From contig CAZAEB010000011.1 of assembly GCA_964484095.1 (NCBI GenBank), positions 1-15,829 on the forward strand: DNA of 15,829 nucleotides. The letters are read 5' to 3'. This document shows positions 7,794 to 14,170 of this stretch, in pieces. Each line of letters opens with the position of its first letter. The stretch's first letter is position 1. Under the pieces are notes generated by a model. The model saw only the letters and a program-made list of their open reading frames with translations. It did not search any database and was not told the DNA's origin. This DNA comes from CAZAEB01 sp964484095. GTDB lineage: Bacteria; Patescibacteriota; Microgenomatia; UBA12405; BS750m-G30. Position numbers and translations under genes: made by a program.

Positions 7794-8702
7794 ATGAACA
7801 AAAACACTCGTCTTTGGCTGTCGGCTACTCATCGCACACTTGTTTATTCTGATATTTTTAACTATCCATTAACCGAAAAAGAGCTTTGGGAAAGACTGAT
7901 AGCCTCTTCAAAAATTGACAAGAAAAAGCTTTCAAGCTTTCTTGTTGGCTGGGAAAAGCAAAAAAAAGTTTTTTTTAAAGACGGATATTATTTCCTGCCC
8001 GGCCGAGGTGCCATTATCGAAAGTAGAAGAAAAAAGGAAAGATTAGCGGCAGAAAAAATAGTTATAGCCAAGAAAACAGCCAGGGTATTGGCAATAATTC
8101 CTTCCGTTTGGATGGTTGGTTTATCCGGTAATCTGGCTTTAAACACAGCCACTTTGGCTGATGACATTGATCTGGTTGTTGTTTCTGCCCCCAAAACTCT
8201 TTGGCTGACAAGATTTGCCGTTTATGGGTTATTGGCAGTGGCAGGCAGATTTTTAGGACTGAAAGTTCGTCGTCCTGGCAGCAGTAAGACAAAAGACAGG
8301 CTTTGTTTGAATCTTTTTTTAGACTATTCGGACTTAAAAATAGATTTTGAGAGACAAAGTCTGTTCACCGCTTATCAGATATTTTTCTTAAAACCCTTGA
8401 AAAATAAAAATCGAACCTACCAGCGATTTTGGAACGAAAACTGTTGGATAGCTGGTTTTCTTGCTAATAGTTATCGGAAAAAAAGAGTTTTTGAAAAAAA
8501 ACCAAAACTTAACTTGTCTTTTTCTTTTGCAAACCGTCTTTTTTATTATTTTCAGCGCTTTTATATGAGAGGCAAGCCAAGAGGGGAAAAGATTAGCCTA
8601 ACCCAGGCCTTTTTCCACCCTGACAGCAAAGAATCTAAAACAATGAAGGTTTATCAGAAAAAATGCAGGAACTTTTGTTCTCCTAAATTATTTTCCTCTT
8701 GA
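7794..8702 (+). CDS. Winged-helix plus nucleotidyltransferase-like protein, function unknown
   Basis: The 302-residue product (from ATG 7794) starts with an alpha-helical segment, residues about 10-70, that reads like a winged helix: LVYSDIFNYPLTEKELWERL, then a second helix, then VFFKDGYYFLPG. After a basic helix it has VGLSGNLALNTATLADDIDLVVVS at residues 108-131. This matches the core of the nucleotidyltransferase fold (Gly-Ser loop, then Asp-X-Asp), but the Ser of the loop is replaced by Asn (SGN) and the spacing is shorter than usual. The C-terminal part is basic and aromatic, with no further motif I recognise. Similar proteins are common, and mostly uncharacterised, in candidate-phylum genomes (recollection, not searched). 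Its stop codon is embedded in the groE -35 box. Confidence 0.7.
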   Translation: MNKNTRLWLSATHRTLVYSDIFNYPLTEKELWERLIASSKIDKKKLSSFLVGWEKQKKVFFKDGYYFLPGRGAIIESRRKKERLAAEKIVIAKKTARVLAIIPSVWMVGLSGNLALNTATLADDIDLVVVSAPKTLWLTRFAVYGLLAVAGRFLGLKVRRPGSSKTKDRLCLNLFLDYSDLKIDFERQSLFTAYQIFFLKPLKNKNRTYQRFWNENCWIAGFLANSYRKKRVFEKKPKLNLSFSFANRLFYYFQRFYMRGKPRGEKISLTQAFFHPDSKESKTMKVYQKKCRNFCSPKLFSS

Positions 8703-8727
8703 CAATTAAACGATTGACTCTTAAAAT
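8699..8727 (+). promoter_or_regulatory. groESL promoter (sigma70-type)
   Basis: A perfect TTGACA (8699-8704) and TAAAAT (8722-8727) are separated by exactly 17 bases. The predicted start point is near 8734, giving a leader of about 68 bases before groES. The -35 box includes the TGA stop codon of the upstream gene. Confidence 0.8.
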
Positions 8728-8752
8728 GTTGGCAGTCTTTGAAATCTTTTGA

Positions 8753-8768
8753 TAACTCTTTTGAGTTA
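8753..8768 (+). promoter_or_regulatory. Palindrome in the groES leader, possible heat-shock operator
   Basis: TAACTC-TTTT-GAGTTA is a perfect 6+6 inverted repeat between the groE promoter and the groES ribosome binding site. This is where HrcA-binding CIRCE elements usually sit. The outer bases resemble a shortened CIRCE (ACTC...GAGT), but the four-base spacer and missing GC differ from the canonical nine-base spacer form. It may be a divergent operator or an RNA hairpin. Confidence 0.4.
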
Positions 8769-8801
8769 GTTTTTTGTATTAATCATTTAAAGGAGGTTTT
8801 T

Positions 8802-9113
8802 ATGGCCGGAAAATCAGTAAATAAAATTGTTCCTTCTCCAGGGTTTGTTTTAGTTTTACCTGAGTCAGAGGAAAAGATGACTGTATCGGGAATCGTTCTT
8901 CCTGAGTCTCACGAGGAAAAGCCGCAAGCGGGCAGGGTCATTTCTGTCGGTGGAACGGTAACTACCGATTTTGGAACAAAACTTTCTTCGCCCTGCAAGG
9001 TGGGAGACAGGGTCGTTTTTAAAAAATGGGCAGGATCTGAATATAAGCCTGAGGATGAAGATAAAGAGTATCTGTTTGTAAAGTTTGACGAGGTTCTAGC
9101 AGTTATTAAATAA
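8802..9113 (+). CDS. groS: Co-chaperonin GroES
   Basis: GroES forms the heptameric lid of the GroEL folding chamber in the cytoplasm. The 103-residue product has the family layout: an opening strand with PSPGFVLVLPE, a mobile loop near GIVLPESHEEKPQAGRVISVG, and a closing VGDRVVFKKWAG...YLFVKFDEVLAVI. The ATG at 8802 is chosen because AAAGGAGG (8789-8796) sits just upstream; a longer in-frame reading from 8739 would cover that Shine-Dalgarno site and is rejected. groEL follows after 25 bases with its own ribosome binding site, making a classic two-gene operon under the promoter at 8699-8727. Confidence 0.97.
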   Translation: MAGKSVNKIVPSPGFVLVLPESEEKMTVSGIVLPESHEEKPQAGRVISVGGTVTTDFGTKLSSPCKVGDRVVFKKWAGSEYKPEDEDKEYLFVKFDEVLAVIK

Positions 9114-9138
9114 GTTAATTTAAGGAGGATATAAAAAA

Positions 9139-10794
9139 ATGGCTAAACAATTACTTTTTGGTGAAGAAGCGAGACAAAAGCTGTTAAAAGGAACCGAAAT
9201 TATTGCCAGAGCGGTGATAACCACCCTGGGTCCTAGGGGAAGAAATGTTGCTTTGGATAAAAAATGGGGGGCTCCTGCGGTAATTCACGACGGAGTTTCC
9301 GTTGCTAAAGAGATTGATCTTGAAGAACCGTTTGAGAATATGGGCGCTCAGCTGATAAAAGAGGCGGCTTCTAAAACTAATGATATTGCCGGTGATGGGA
9401 CTACCACAGCTACTTTACTTGCTTGGTCAATAGTGACAGAAGGGCTTAAAAATGTTACTGCTGGCGCTAACCCAATGATGATTAAAAAAGGAATTGAAAA
9501 AGCGGTTGACACTGCTGTAAAAGAGTTAAAATCCCTATCCAAGCCAATTAAAGGTGATAGTGAGGTTGCTCAGGTAGCAACTATTTCCGCCGCTGACGGA
9601 GTGATTGGAGAAAGAATTGCTGAAGCAATGAAAAAAGTCGGTCGGGACGGGGTAATTACCGTTGAGGAGGGCAAGGGGTTGGAAATGGAAATCGACTACA
9701 AAGAAGGGATGGAGTTTGATCAAGGCTATGCTTCTCCCTATTTTGTAACCGATTCGGAGAGTATGGAGGCGGTAATTGATAAACCGCAAATACTGATTAC
9801 CGACAAAAAAATCTCTTCCGTTGCCGAGATTCTTCCCTTTTTAGAAAATGTTGTTAAAGTTACCAAAAATTTTGTTATTATCGCCGAAGATATTGACGGG
9901 GAGGCTCTGGCTACTTTAGTAGTTAACAAACTAAGAGGAACCTTCAACGGATTGGTAGTAAAGGCTCCCGGATTTGGTGATAGGAAAAAGGAAGTACTTG
10001 CCGATATTGCCGTTTTGACAGGAGCGACAGTAATTTCTGAAGATACCGGTAGAAAATTAGAATCGGTCGATGTTGCTGTTGATCTGGGTCAGGCGGATAA
10101 GATAATTGCCGATAAAGATTCCTGCCAAGTTATTGGTGGAGCAGGAAGCAAAGTGGCAATTAAAGCCAGAGTAGGTCAGATAAAGTCAGTAATTGAAAAG
10201 TGTGATTCTGATTATGACAAAGAAAAGCTTGAAGAAAGACTGGCTAAATTATCCGGCGGAGTAGCGGTTATCAGTGTTGGCGCGGCTACAGAGCTTGAGC
10301 TTAAAGAAAAACAGGAAAGAGTTAAAGACGCGGTTGAAGCAACCAAGGCGGCTATTGCCGAAGGAGTCCTTCCTGGAGGGGGAGTTTCTTTTCTTCATGC
10401 CAAAAGGGCTTTAGACAAGATCGAAACCGATAATCCGGAAGAAAAAATTGGTATTGAGATTGTTGGAAAAGCTTTACAGCAGCCGGTTAGATGGCTGGCT
10501 AAAAATTCTGGTGATGATGATGGTTATATTCTTAAAGTGATTGAAGCCAAACTCGAAAAAGAAGCTGACTATGGTTACAATGCTTTAACCGGAAAGTTTG
10601 GCAATATGCTAAAGGAAGGAATTTTAGATCCGGTAAAAGTTTCCAGAAGCGCTCTTCAGAATGCCGCTTCGGTAGCAGCGATGATTTTGACCACAGAGGT
10701 TTTGGTTACCGATATTCCTGAAAAAGAAGACAAGGCTTCAGGGGGCATGTCGGGAGGCATGGGCGGAATGGGTGGTATGGGCGGAATGATGTAA
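9139..10794 (+). CDS. groL: Chaperonin GroEL
   Basis: GroEL is the 14-subunit ATP-driven folding chamber. The 551-residue product begins MAKQLLFGEEARQ and has the TTLGPRGRNV nucleotide-binding loop at about residues 28-37 and AGDGTTTAT at residues 84-92 with the catalytic Asp. The apical domain carries VKAPGFGDRKK, the equatorial return contains EGVLPGGGVS, and a Gly-Met tail (GGMGGMGGMGGMM) ends the protein. All parts are present and length is normal. AAGGAGG lies before the ATG. The gene is immediately followed by a REP doublet, which may serve as the 3' end structure of the operon. Confidence 0.98.
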   Translation: MAKQLLFGEEARQKLLKGTEIIARAVITTLGPRGRNVALDKKWGAPAVIHDGVSVAKEIDLEEPFENMGAQLIKEAASKTNDIAGDGTTTATLLAWSIVTEGLKNVTAGANPMMIKKGIEKAVDTAVKELKSLSKPIKGDSEVAQVATISAADGVIGERIAEAMKKVGRDGVITVEEGKGLEMEIDYKEGMEFDQGYASPYFVTDSESMEAVIDKPQILITDKKISSVAEILPFLENVVKVTKNFVIIAEDIDGEALATLVVNKLRGTFNGLVVKAPGFGDRKKEVLADIAVLTGATVISEDTGRKLESVDVAVDLGQADKIIADKDSCQVIGGAGSKVAIKARVGQIKSVIEKCDSDYDKEKLEERLAKLSGGVAVISVGAATELELKEKQERVKDAVEATKAAIAEGVLPGGGVSFLHAKRALDKIETDNPEEKIGIEIVGKALQQPVRWLAKNSGDDDGYILKVIEAKLEKEADYGYNALTGKFGNMLKEGILDPVKVSRSALQNAASVAAMILTTEVLVTDIPEKEDKASGGMSGGMGGMGGMGGMM

Positions 10795-10799
10795 TCTGG

Positions 10800-10858
10800 G
10801 TAGGGGCGCATCACGATGCGCCCAAAAATGAAAGGGCGAATATAAGACCCGCCCTTAC
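10800..10858. repeat. REPIN-like inverted pair of REP palindromes
   Basis: The first unit starts with GTAG at 10800 and folds as GGGCGCATC (10804-10812), AC, GATGCGCCC (10815-10823), a perfect nine-pair stem. The second unit is in opposite orientation: GGGCG (10834-10838) pairs with CGCCC (10850-10854), and the unit ends CTTAC at 10854-10858. Two REPs facing each other, with GTAG-like tetranucleotides on the outside, are the layout of a REPIN. It begins six bases after the groEL stop codon and may act as a transcription end or mRNA-stabilising structure. Confidence 0.75.
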
Positions 10859-10884
10859 ACAGAAACATGGAAATGATCGATTTT

Positions 10885-10909
10885 GTAGGGGCGACCCGTG
10901 GGTCGCCCG
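10885..10909 (+). repeat. REP palindrome just upstream of the RAYT gene
   Basis: After GTAG (10885-10888), GGGCGACCC (10889-10897) and GGGTCGCCC (10900-10908) form a nine-pair stem around GT. The same 25 bases occur again at 11291-11315 inside the transposase gene. The core GGGCG/CGCCC is shared with the REPIN at 10800-10858. Confidence 0.85.
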
Positions 10910-10945
10910 GATGATGGATTACCCAAAAACAATAAATCGTTCAAA

Positions 10946-11476
10946 ATGAAAAATAGAAAATCAATTCGTCTTTCCAGTTATGATTATTCTCAGGACGGCT
11001 GGTATTTTGTAACAATTTGTTCGCATGAACGAGAATGTATATTTGGGGAAATACAAAATGAAAAAATGGTTTTAAACGATGTTGGCAAAATCGTTAAAAA
11101 TATTTGGCAATCGTTACCCAACCATCACCCTGTGGAATTGGACACATTCCAAATAATGCCCAATCATATTCATTTTATTATTCATATCGTTGATGCGGGT
11201 CGGTCACGACCGACCCCTACAACAACAACGACGTTGGGAACGATTGTTGGTTTATTCAAATCCGAATGTACCAAACAAATCAATGCAATTGTAGGGGCGA
11301 CCCGTGGGTCGCCCGTTTCCCTAACCCGTGGGTCATTCAAAATCCACGTCTGGCAACGCAATTTTTTTGAAAGAATAATCAGAAATGAGGAAGAATTAGA
11401 TAAAATACGCCAATATATTAATTTAAATCCAACATTATGGCACAGAGACAGAAATAATCCCGCCCGAAACGTTTGA
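10946..11476 (+). CDS. REP-associated tyrosine transposase (RAYT, IS200-like Y1 family)
   Basis: This 176-residue protein opens with MKNRKSIRL and SYDYSQDGWYFVTICSHER, typical for the family. It has the HUH metal site as HIH in IMPNHIHFII (residues 74-76) and the likely nucleophile Tyr157 in IRQYINLNPTLW. RAYTs nick and mobilise REP sequences as single strands. The ATG at 10946 is chosen; a GTG at 10898 also opens this frame but lies inside a REP. Two REP palindromes are translated within the gene: residues about 84-91 (AGRSRPTP) and 116-123 (VGATRGSP). Both fall in loops between conserved blocks, so the fold may be intact. The gene ends two bases from the convergent Nramp-like gene. No Shine-Dalgarno is seen. 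Confidence 0.92.
   Translation: MKNRKSIRLSSYDYSQDGWYFVTICSHERECIFGEIQNEKMVLNDVGKIVKNIWQSLPNHHPVELDTFQIMPNHIHFIIHIVDAGRSRPTPTTTTTLGTIVGLFKSECTKQINAIVGATRGSPVSLTRGSFKIHVWQRNFFERIIRNEEELDKIRQYINLNPTLWHRDRNNPARNV
11197..11220 (-). repeat. REP palindrome inside the RAYT coding sequence (inverse orientation)
   Basis: GGGTCGGTC (11197-11205), AC, GACCGACCC (11208-11216) form a perfect nine-pair stem, followed by CTAC, the complement of the GTAG flank. It is read in frame as part of AGRSRPTP just after the HUH strand, followed by a run of threonines encoded by ACA/ACG repeats. Confidence 0.85.
11291..11315 (+). repeat. REP palindrome inside the RAYT coding sequence (direct orientation)
   Basis: GTAG then GGGCGACCC (11295-11303), GT, GGGTCGCCC (11306-11314), identical to the copy at 10885-10909. 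It is translated as VGATRGSP. A partial echo of the core, ACCCGTGGGT, follows at 11324-11333 and gives LTRGS, as though part of the unit had been duplicated. Confidence 0.85.
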
Positions 11477-11478
11477 AA

Positions 11479-12687
11479 TTATAAAAATATCCCCACCACG
11501 GCAAAAAGCATTATCACTACCGTTGCCCAGCCTAAAACATTTTGCCAGAAAGGACTGGTATATTTACCGACCACTTTAGAGTTACTGGCAAGAAGTAAAA
11601 TAAAAATTATCAAAAACGGCGCCAAAACACCGTTTATCACTTGAGAATAAAAGAGGGCTTTCATTGCCGGATAGTTTGAAAGAGCAATGGAAAGACCAAC
11701 CAAAAACGCAGCGCTTAAGGTAGTATAAAAAGCCTTGGCTTTTTTAGGTGAATGGTTTAGTCCTTTCTTCCAGCCAAAAGTTTCTGCCACTGCGTAGGCG
11801 GTAACGGCAGAAAGAACTGGAATTGCCAGCATTCCCGAGCCAATAATCCCAATCGCAAAAATTATTTTGGCATATGGCCCTGCCAAAGGAACTAAAGCGC
11901 TGGCTGCATCTGCGACAGTGTTAATTTCCAATCCTCTGTTAAAAAAAAGAGTTCCCGTAGTGATGATAATAAAAAAAGTAATTGTGTTTGAAAAAATAAA
12001 CCCAAAACTGTTTTGAGCAAACTCATGAGGAGCATCTTTAACGCTAGGATGATCTTCTGTTTCTTGGGTTACCTGCCAGTAGAAAAGAAATGGAGTAATT
12101 GTTGTCCCTAAAAAAGCCACTGCCGGTAAAAAATAATCTTTGCTTATTTTAATCTGGGGGATAAGGACAGATCTTAAAACCTCTGACCAGTCCGGTTTGA
12201 CCAAAAATCCGGTAATGATATAGCCAACAAAAACTATTGTCAAAACGGTTAAATATTTTGAGATTGTTTGGTAATTTTTATAAACAATCACCCACCAGAC
12301 AAACAAAGCGATTAAAGGAAGTATAAAATAAGATTTAATTTCAGGAAAAAGAAGTCCAACTGCCGCATTAACGGCGGCAAAATTGGCCCCCAGAGTGGTG
12401 ATGTTTCCCAAAATAAGCAGCAGCAGCGTGCTAATAGCAATTTTTTTGCCGTAAGTTGCTCCAATGGTGTGAGCTAGTCCTTTTTTGGTAACGTCACCCA
12501 ATCGGGCGCAAATTGATTGAATATTGATAAGCAAGGGGGTAGAGACAATCACTAGCCAAAGCTGAGTAAAACCAGTTAATGCACCAACAATTGAATAGGT
12601 GGAAATTCCCGAAGGGTCGTTGTCTGCCGCTCCGGAAACAAGCCCATGAACAATTCTTTTTAAAAATGGTTTTTTATCTTTTGTCAT
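11479..12687 (-). CDS. Nramp-superfamily transporter with atypical metal site
   Basis: The 402-residue membrane protein has about eleven hydrophobic segments and the Nramp layout. The first membrane segment carries SGAADNDPSGISTYSIVGA (from residue 18), where classic Mn/Fe transporters have DPGN; here it is DPSG at residues 24-27. The sixth carries GTTITPFLFYWQ (194-205) where MPH is expected, so the metal-contacting methionine and following residue are missing. QETEDHP follows in the next loop. The family moves divalent cations with protons, but these changes make the substrate uncertain (Mg2+ or something else is possible). It stands head to head with a second, more distant Nramp-like gene at 12755. 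The -10 box nine bases before its ATG suggests an almost leaderless mRNA. Confidence 0.85.
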   Translation of the reverse strand: MTKDKKPFLKRIVHGLVSGAADNDPSGISTYSIVGALTGFTQLWLVIVSTPLLINIQSICARLGDVTKKGLAHTIGATYGKKIAISTLLLLILGNITTLGANFAAVNAAVGLLFPEIKSYFILPLIALFVWWVIVYKNYQTISKYLTVLTIVFVGYIITGFLVKPDWSEVLRSVLIPQIKISKDYFLPAVAFLGTTITPFLFYWQVTQETEDHPSVKDAPHEFAQNSFGFIFSNTITFFIIITTGTLFFNRGLEINTVADAASALVPLAGPYAKIIFAIGIIGSGMLAIPVLSAVTAYAVAETFGWKKGLNHSPKKAKAFYTTLSAAFLVGLSIALSNYPAMKALFYSQVINGVLAPFLIIFILLLASNSKVVGKYTSPFWQNVLGWATVVIMLFAVVGIFL

Positions 12688-12696
12688 TTGCTTTTC

Positions 12697-12725
12697 ATTA
12701 TAATCAAGGACAAATCCATTAACAA
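12697..12725 (-). promoter_or_regulatory. Predicted promoter of the minus-strand Nramp-like gene
   Basis: On the minus strand TTGTTA (12725-12720) and TATAAT (12702-12697) are 17 bases apart. The -10 box ends nine bases before the ATG at 12687, predicting a leader of about two to three bases. Its -35 box overlaps the -35 box of the divergent gene by five bases, so the two promoters may exclude each other. Confidence 0.55.
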
Positions 12726-12748
12726 CAAAAATCTTTTTTTGATATGAT
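12719..12748 (+). promoter_or_regulatory. Predicted promoter of the plus-strand Nramp-like gene, leaderless
   Basis: TTAACA (12719-12724) and TATGAT (12743-12748) are 18 bases apart. The -10 box ends six bases before the ATG at 12755, so the predicted start point is the A of the start codon. No Shine-Dalgarno is present. Confidence 0.6.
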
Positions 12749-12754
12749 CATTTT

Positions 12755-14122
12755 ATGAGCAAAAAATTGCCCAAGTCTCCAAAATTATCACAAATAATTG
12801 GCCCTTCTTTTGTTTTGCTTGGGTTAGCTCTTGGCAGTGGCGAGCTTATTATGTGGCCTTTTTTAACCTCTCAGTATGGTTTGGGGTTGCTTTGGGGAGC
12901 GGTTTTAGGGATAAGTTTTCAGTATTTACTAAACAGTGAAGTGATGCGTTACACTCTTTGCTGGGGCGAGAGTGTTTTTGTTGGTTTTTGGCGGCTTAGC
13001 AGGTTCTGGCCGGTTTGGTTTATTATTTCCACTTTTATTCCCTGGAGCCTGCCTGGATTTTCTTCCGGGGTGGCTGAGATTTTGGGTCATTTACTGGGAA
13101 TTGAAAACACTTTATGGCTGGCAATTTTTTTCCTTGTTTTGGTAGGGGTAGTCTTAACAGTTGGCAAAACCTTATATAAAACCATGGAGGCAGTTCAGCG
13201 GACAATTATTCTTGCCGGAGTTCCTTTTATCCTTTTTTTGGTCATGGTTTTTACAGCAGGCAGTGATTTGACTTCCTTAGGAGAAGGACTTATTGGCAAG
13301 GGCGAGGGCTGGTGGTTTTTTCCGGCAGGAATTGTTTGGGCCAGTTTTTTAGGAGCGGTGGCTTATTCCGGAGCAGGAGGGAATTTAAATCTTGCCCAGT
13401 CTTATTACATAAAAGAAAAAGGTTTTGGAATGGGGAGGTTTACCACCAAGATAAGCTCCTTACTTTTGGGTTCGACTGAGAAAACTAAATTAACTGGGGA
13501 AATTTTTACCGATAGCAAGGAAAATAGAAAACGGTTCTCAAGCTGGTGGCGGGTGATTCAGAAAGAACATTTAATTGTTTTTTGGGGACTGGGACTTTTG
13601 ACAATTATTCTTCTTTCTTTGCTTTCGTATATTTTAGTTTTTGGCAAAGGGGAATCTTCGGGAATGGCTTTTCTCTATCAGCAATCTGGAGAAATAACCT
13701 CCAGAATAGGCTCTGGGTTTGGAGTGGCGTTTTTGCTGGTAGCGGCGGGAATGCTTTACTCCACTCAGGTAGGAATTTTGGAATCAACCTCAAGGATTAT
13801 TTCGGAAAACATTCTTCTTACTGTCTATAAAAAGGGTAAAAAAGTTAATCTTTCCTTATATTTTTATTTAGCTTTATGGCTGCAGATCATTTTAGGGATA
13901 GTTATCCTACTTCTCGGGTTTAGAGAACCACGGTTTTTACTTACTCTGGGAGCGATTTTAAACGCTGGGGCGATGGCGGTGGCCTTCCCGCTAGTTTGGT
14001 TTTTAAATAGGAAAAGACTTCCTAAGTTTACTCGGGGAAGGAAAGCAAGAAGTGTTTTATACTTTTTGGGGTTTGGATTTCTTTTGGTCTTTTTTACGAT
14101 CGTAATTTTTAGTATTGCGTAA
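12755..14122 (+). CDS. Distant Nramp-superfamily membrane protein, substrate unknown
   Basis: The 455-residue protein has about eleven hydrophobic segments. Its start, IIGPSFVLLGLALGSGELIMW (residues 14-34), matches first-segment patterns of distant Nramp-like proteins in which DPGN is replaced by GSGE. The sixth-segment region reads AYSGAGGNLNLAQ (204-216) in place of MPH. Both metal-binding motifs of classic Nramp proteins are therefore absent, so divalent-metal transport should not be assumed. SEVMRYTLCWGES after segment two is also typical of this subgroup. A longer soluble loop (residues about 222-268) separates segments six and seven. It is the divergent partner of the Nramp-like gene at 11479-12687. 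Its last 31 codons and stop are duplicated downstream at 15160-15258, with only one synonymous change. Confidence 0.72.
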   Translation: MSKKLPKSPKLSQIIGPSFVLLGLALGSGELIMWPFLTSQYGLGLLWGAVLGISFQYLLNSEVMRYTLCWGESVFVGFWRLSRFWPVWFIISTFIPWSLPGFSSGVAEILGHLLGIENTLWLAIFFLVLVGVVLTVGKTLYKTMEAVQRTIILAGVPFILFLVMVFTAGSDLTSLGEGLIGKGEGWWFFPAGIVWASFLGAVAYSGAGGNLNLAQSYYIKEKGFGMGRFTTKISSLLLGSTEKTKLTGEIFTDSKENRKRFSSWWRVIQKEHLIVFWGLGLLTIILLSLLSYILVFGKGESSGMAFLYQQSGEITSRIGSGFGVAFLLVAAGMLYSTQVGILESTSRIISENILLTVYKKGKKVNLSLYFYLALWLQIILGIVILLLGFREPRFLLTLGAILNAGAMAVAFPLVWFLNRKRLPKFTRGRKARSVLYFLGFGFLLVFFTIVIFSIA

Positions 14123-14160
14123 CGGAAATACTTCTGTTATAGTGAAAGTAGTTTCGTAAG
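14024..14160 (+). repeat. Direct repeat, copy A (end of Nramp-like gene plus promoter region)
   Basis: This 137-base segment is repeated at 15160-15296, offset 1,136 bases and without gaps. The first 95 bases are identical; nine differences lie in the last 42 bases, and most are transitions. Copy A holds the last 31 codons and stop of the Nramp-like gene, and the promoter region of the nucleotidyltransferase gene that follows. Confidence 0.95.
14115..14155 (+). promoter_or_regulatory. Promoter and possible operator of the MNT-HEPN pair
   Basis: TTGCGT (14115-14120) and TATAGT (14138-14143) are 17 bases apart, and the -35 box overlaps the stop of the upstream gene. Two small palindromic units with a 19-base period flank the -10 box: TAACGGAA-ATAC-TTCTGTTA (14120-14139, one G-T pair) and GAAA-GTAG-TTTC (14144-14155). 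Such symmetric sites around a -10 box are where an autorepressor of a toxin-antitoxin operon would bind; the winged helix of the first gene product is a candidate. Confidence 0.5.
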
Positions 14161-14170
14161 GGAGGAAAAA

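Noticed and set aside
8739..8801. Longer groES reading starting at 8739
   Set aside because: The added residues are not part of GroES and would cover the palindrome and the strong Shine-Dalgarno used by the ATG at 8802.
10898..10945. GTG start for the transposase at 10898
   Set aside because: It lies inside a REP palindrome and adds 16 residues absent from the family; the ATG at 10946 gives the normal N-terminus.
10800..11335. CRISPR array
   Set aside because: The repeated units are palindromes in both orientations with irregular spacing and lie partly inside a gene; this is the REP pattern, and no cas gene is present.
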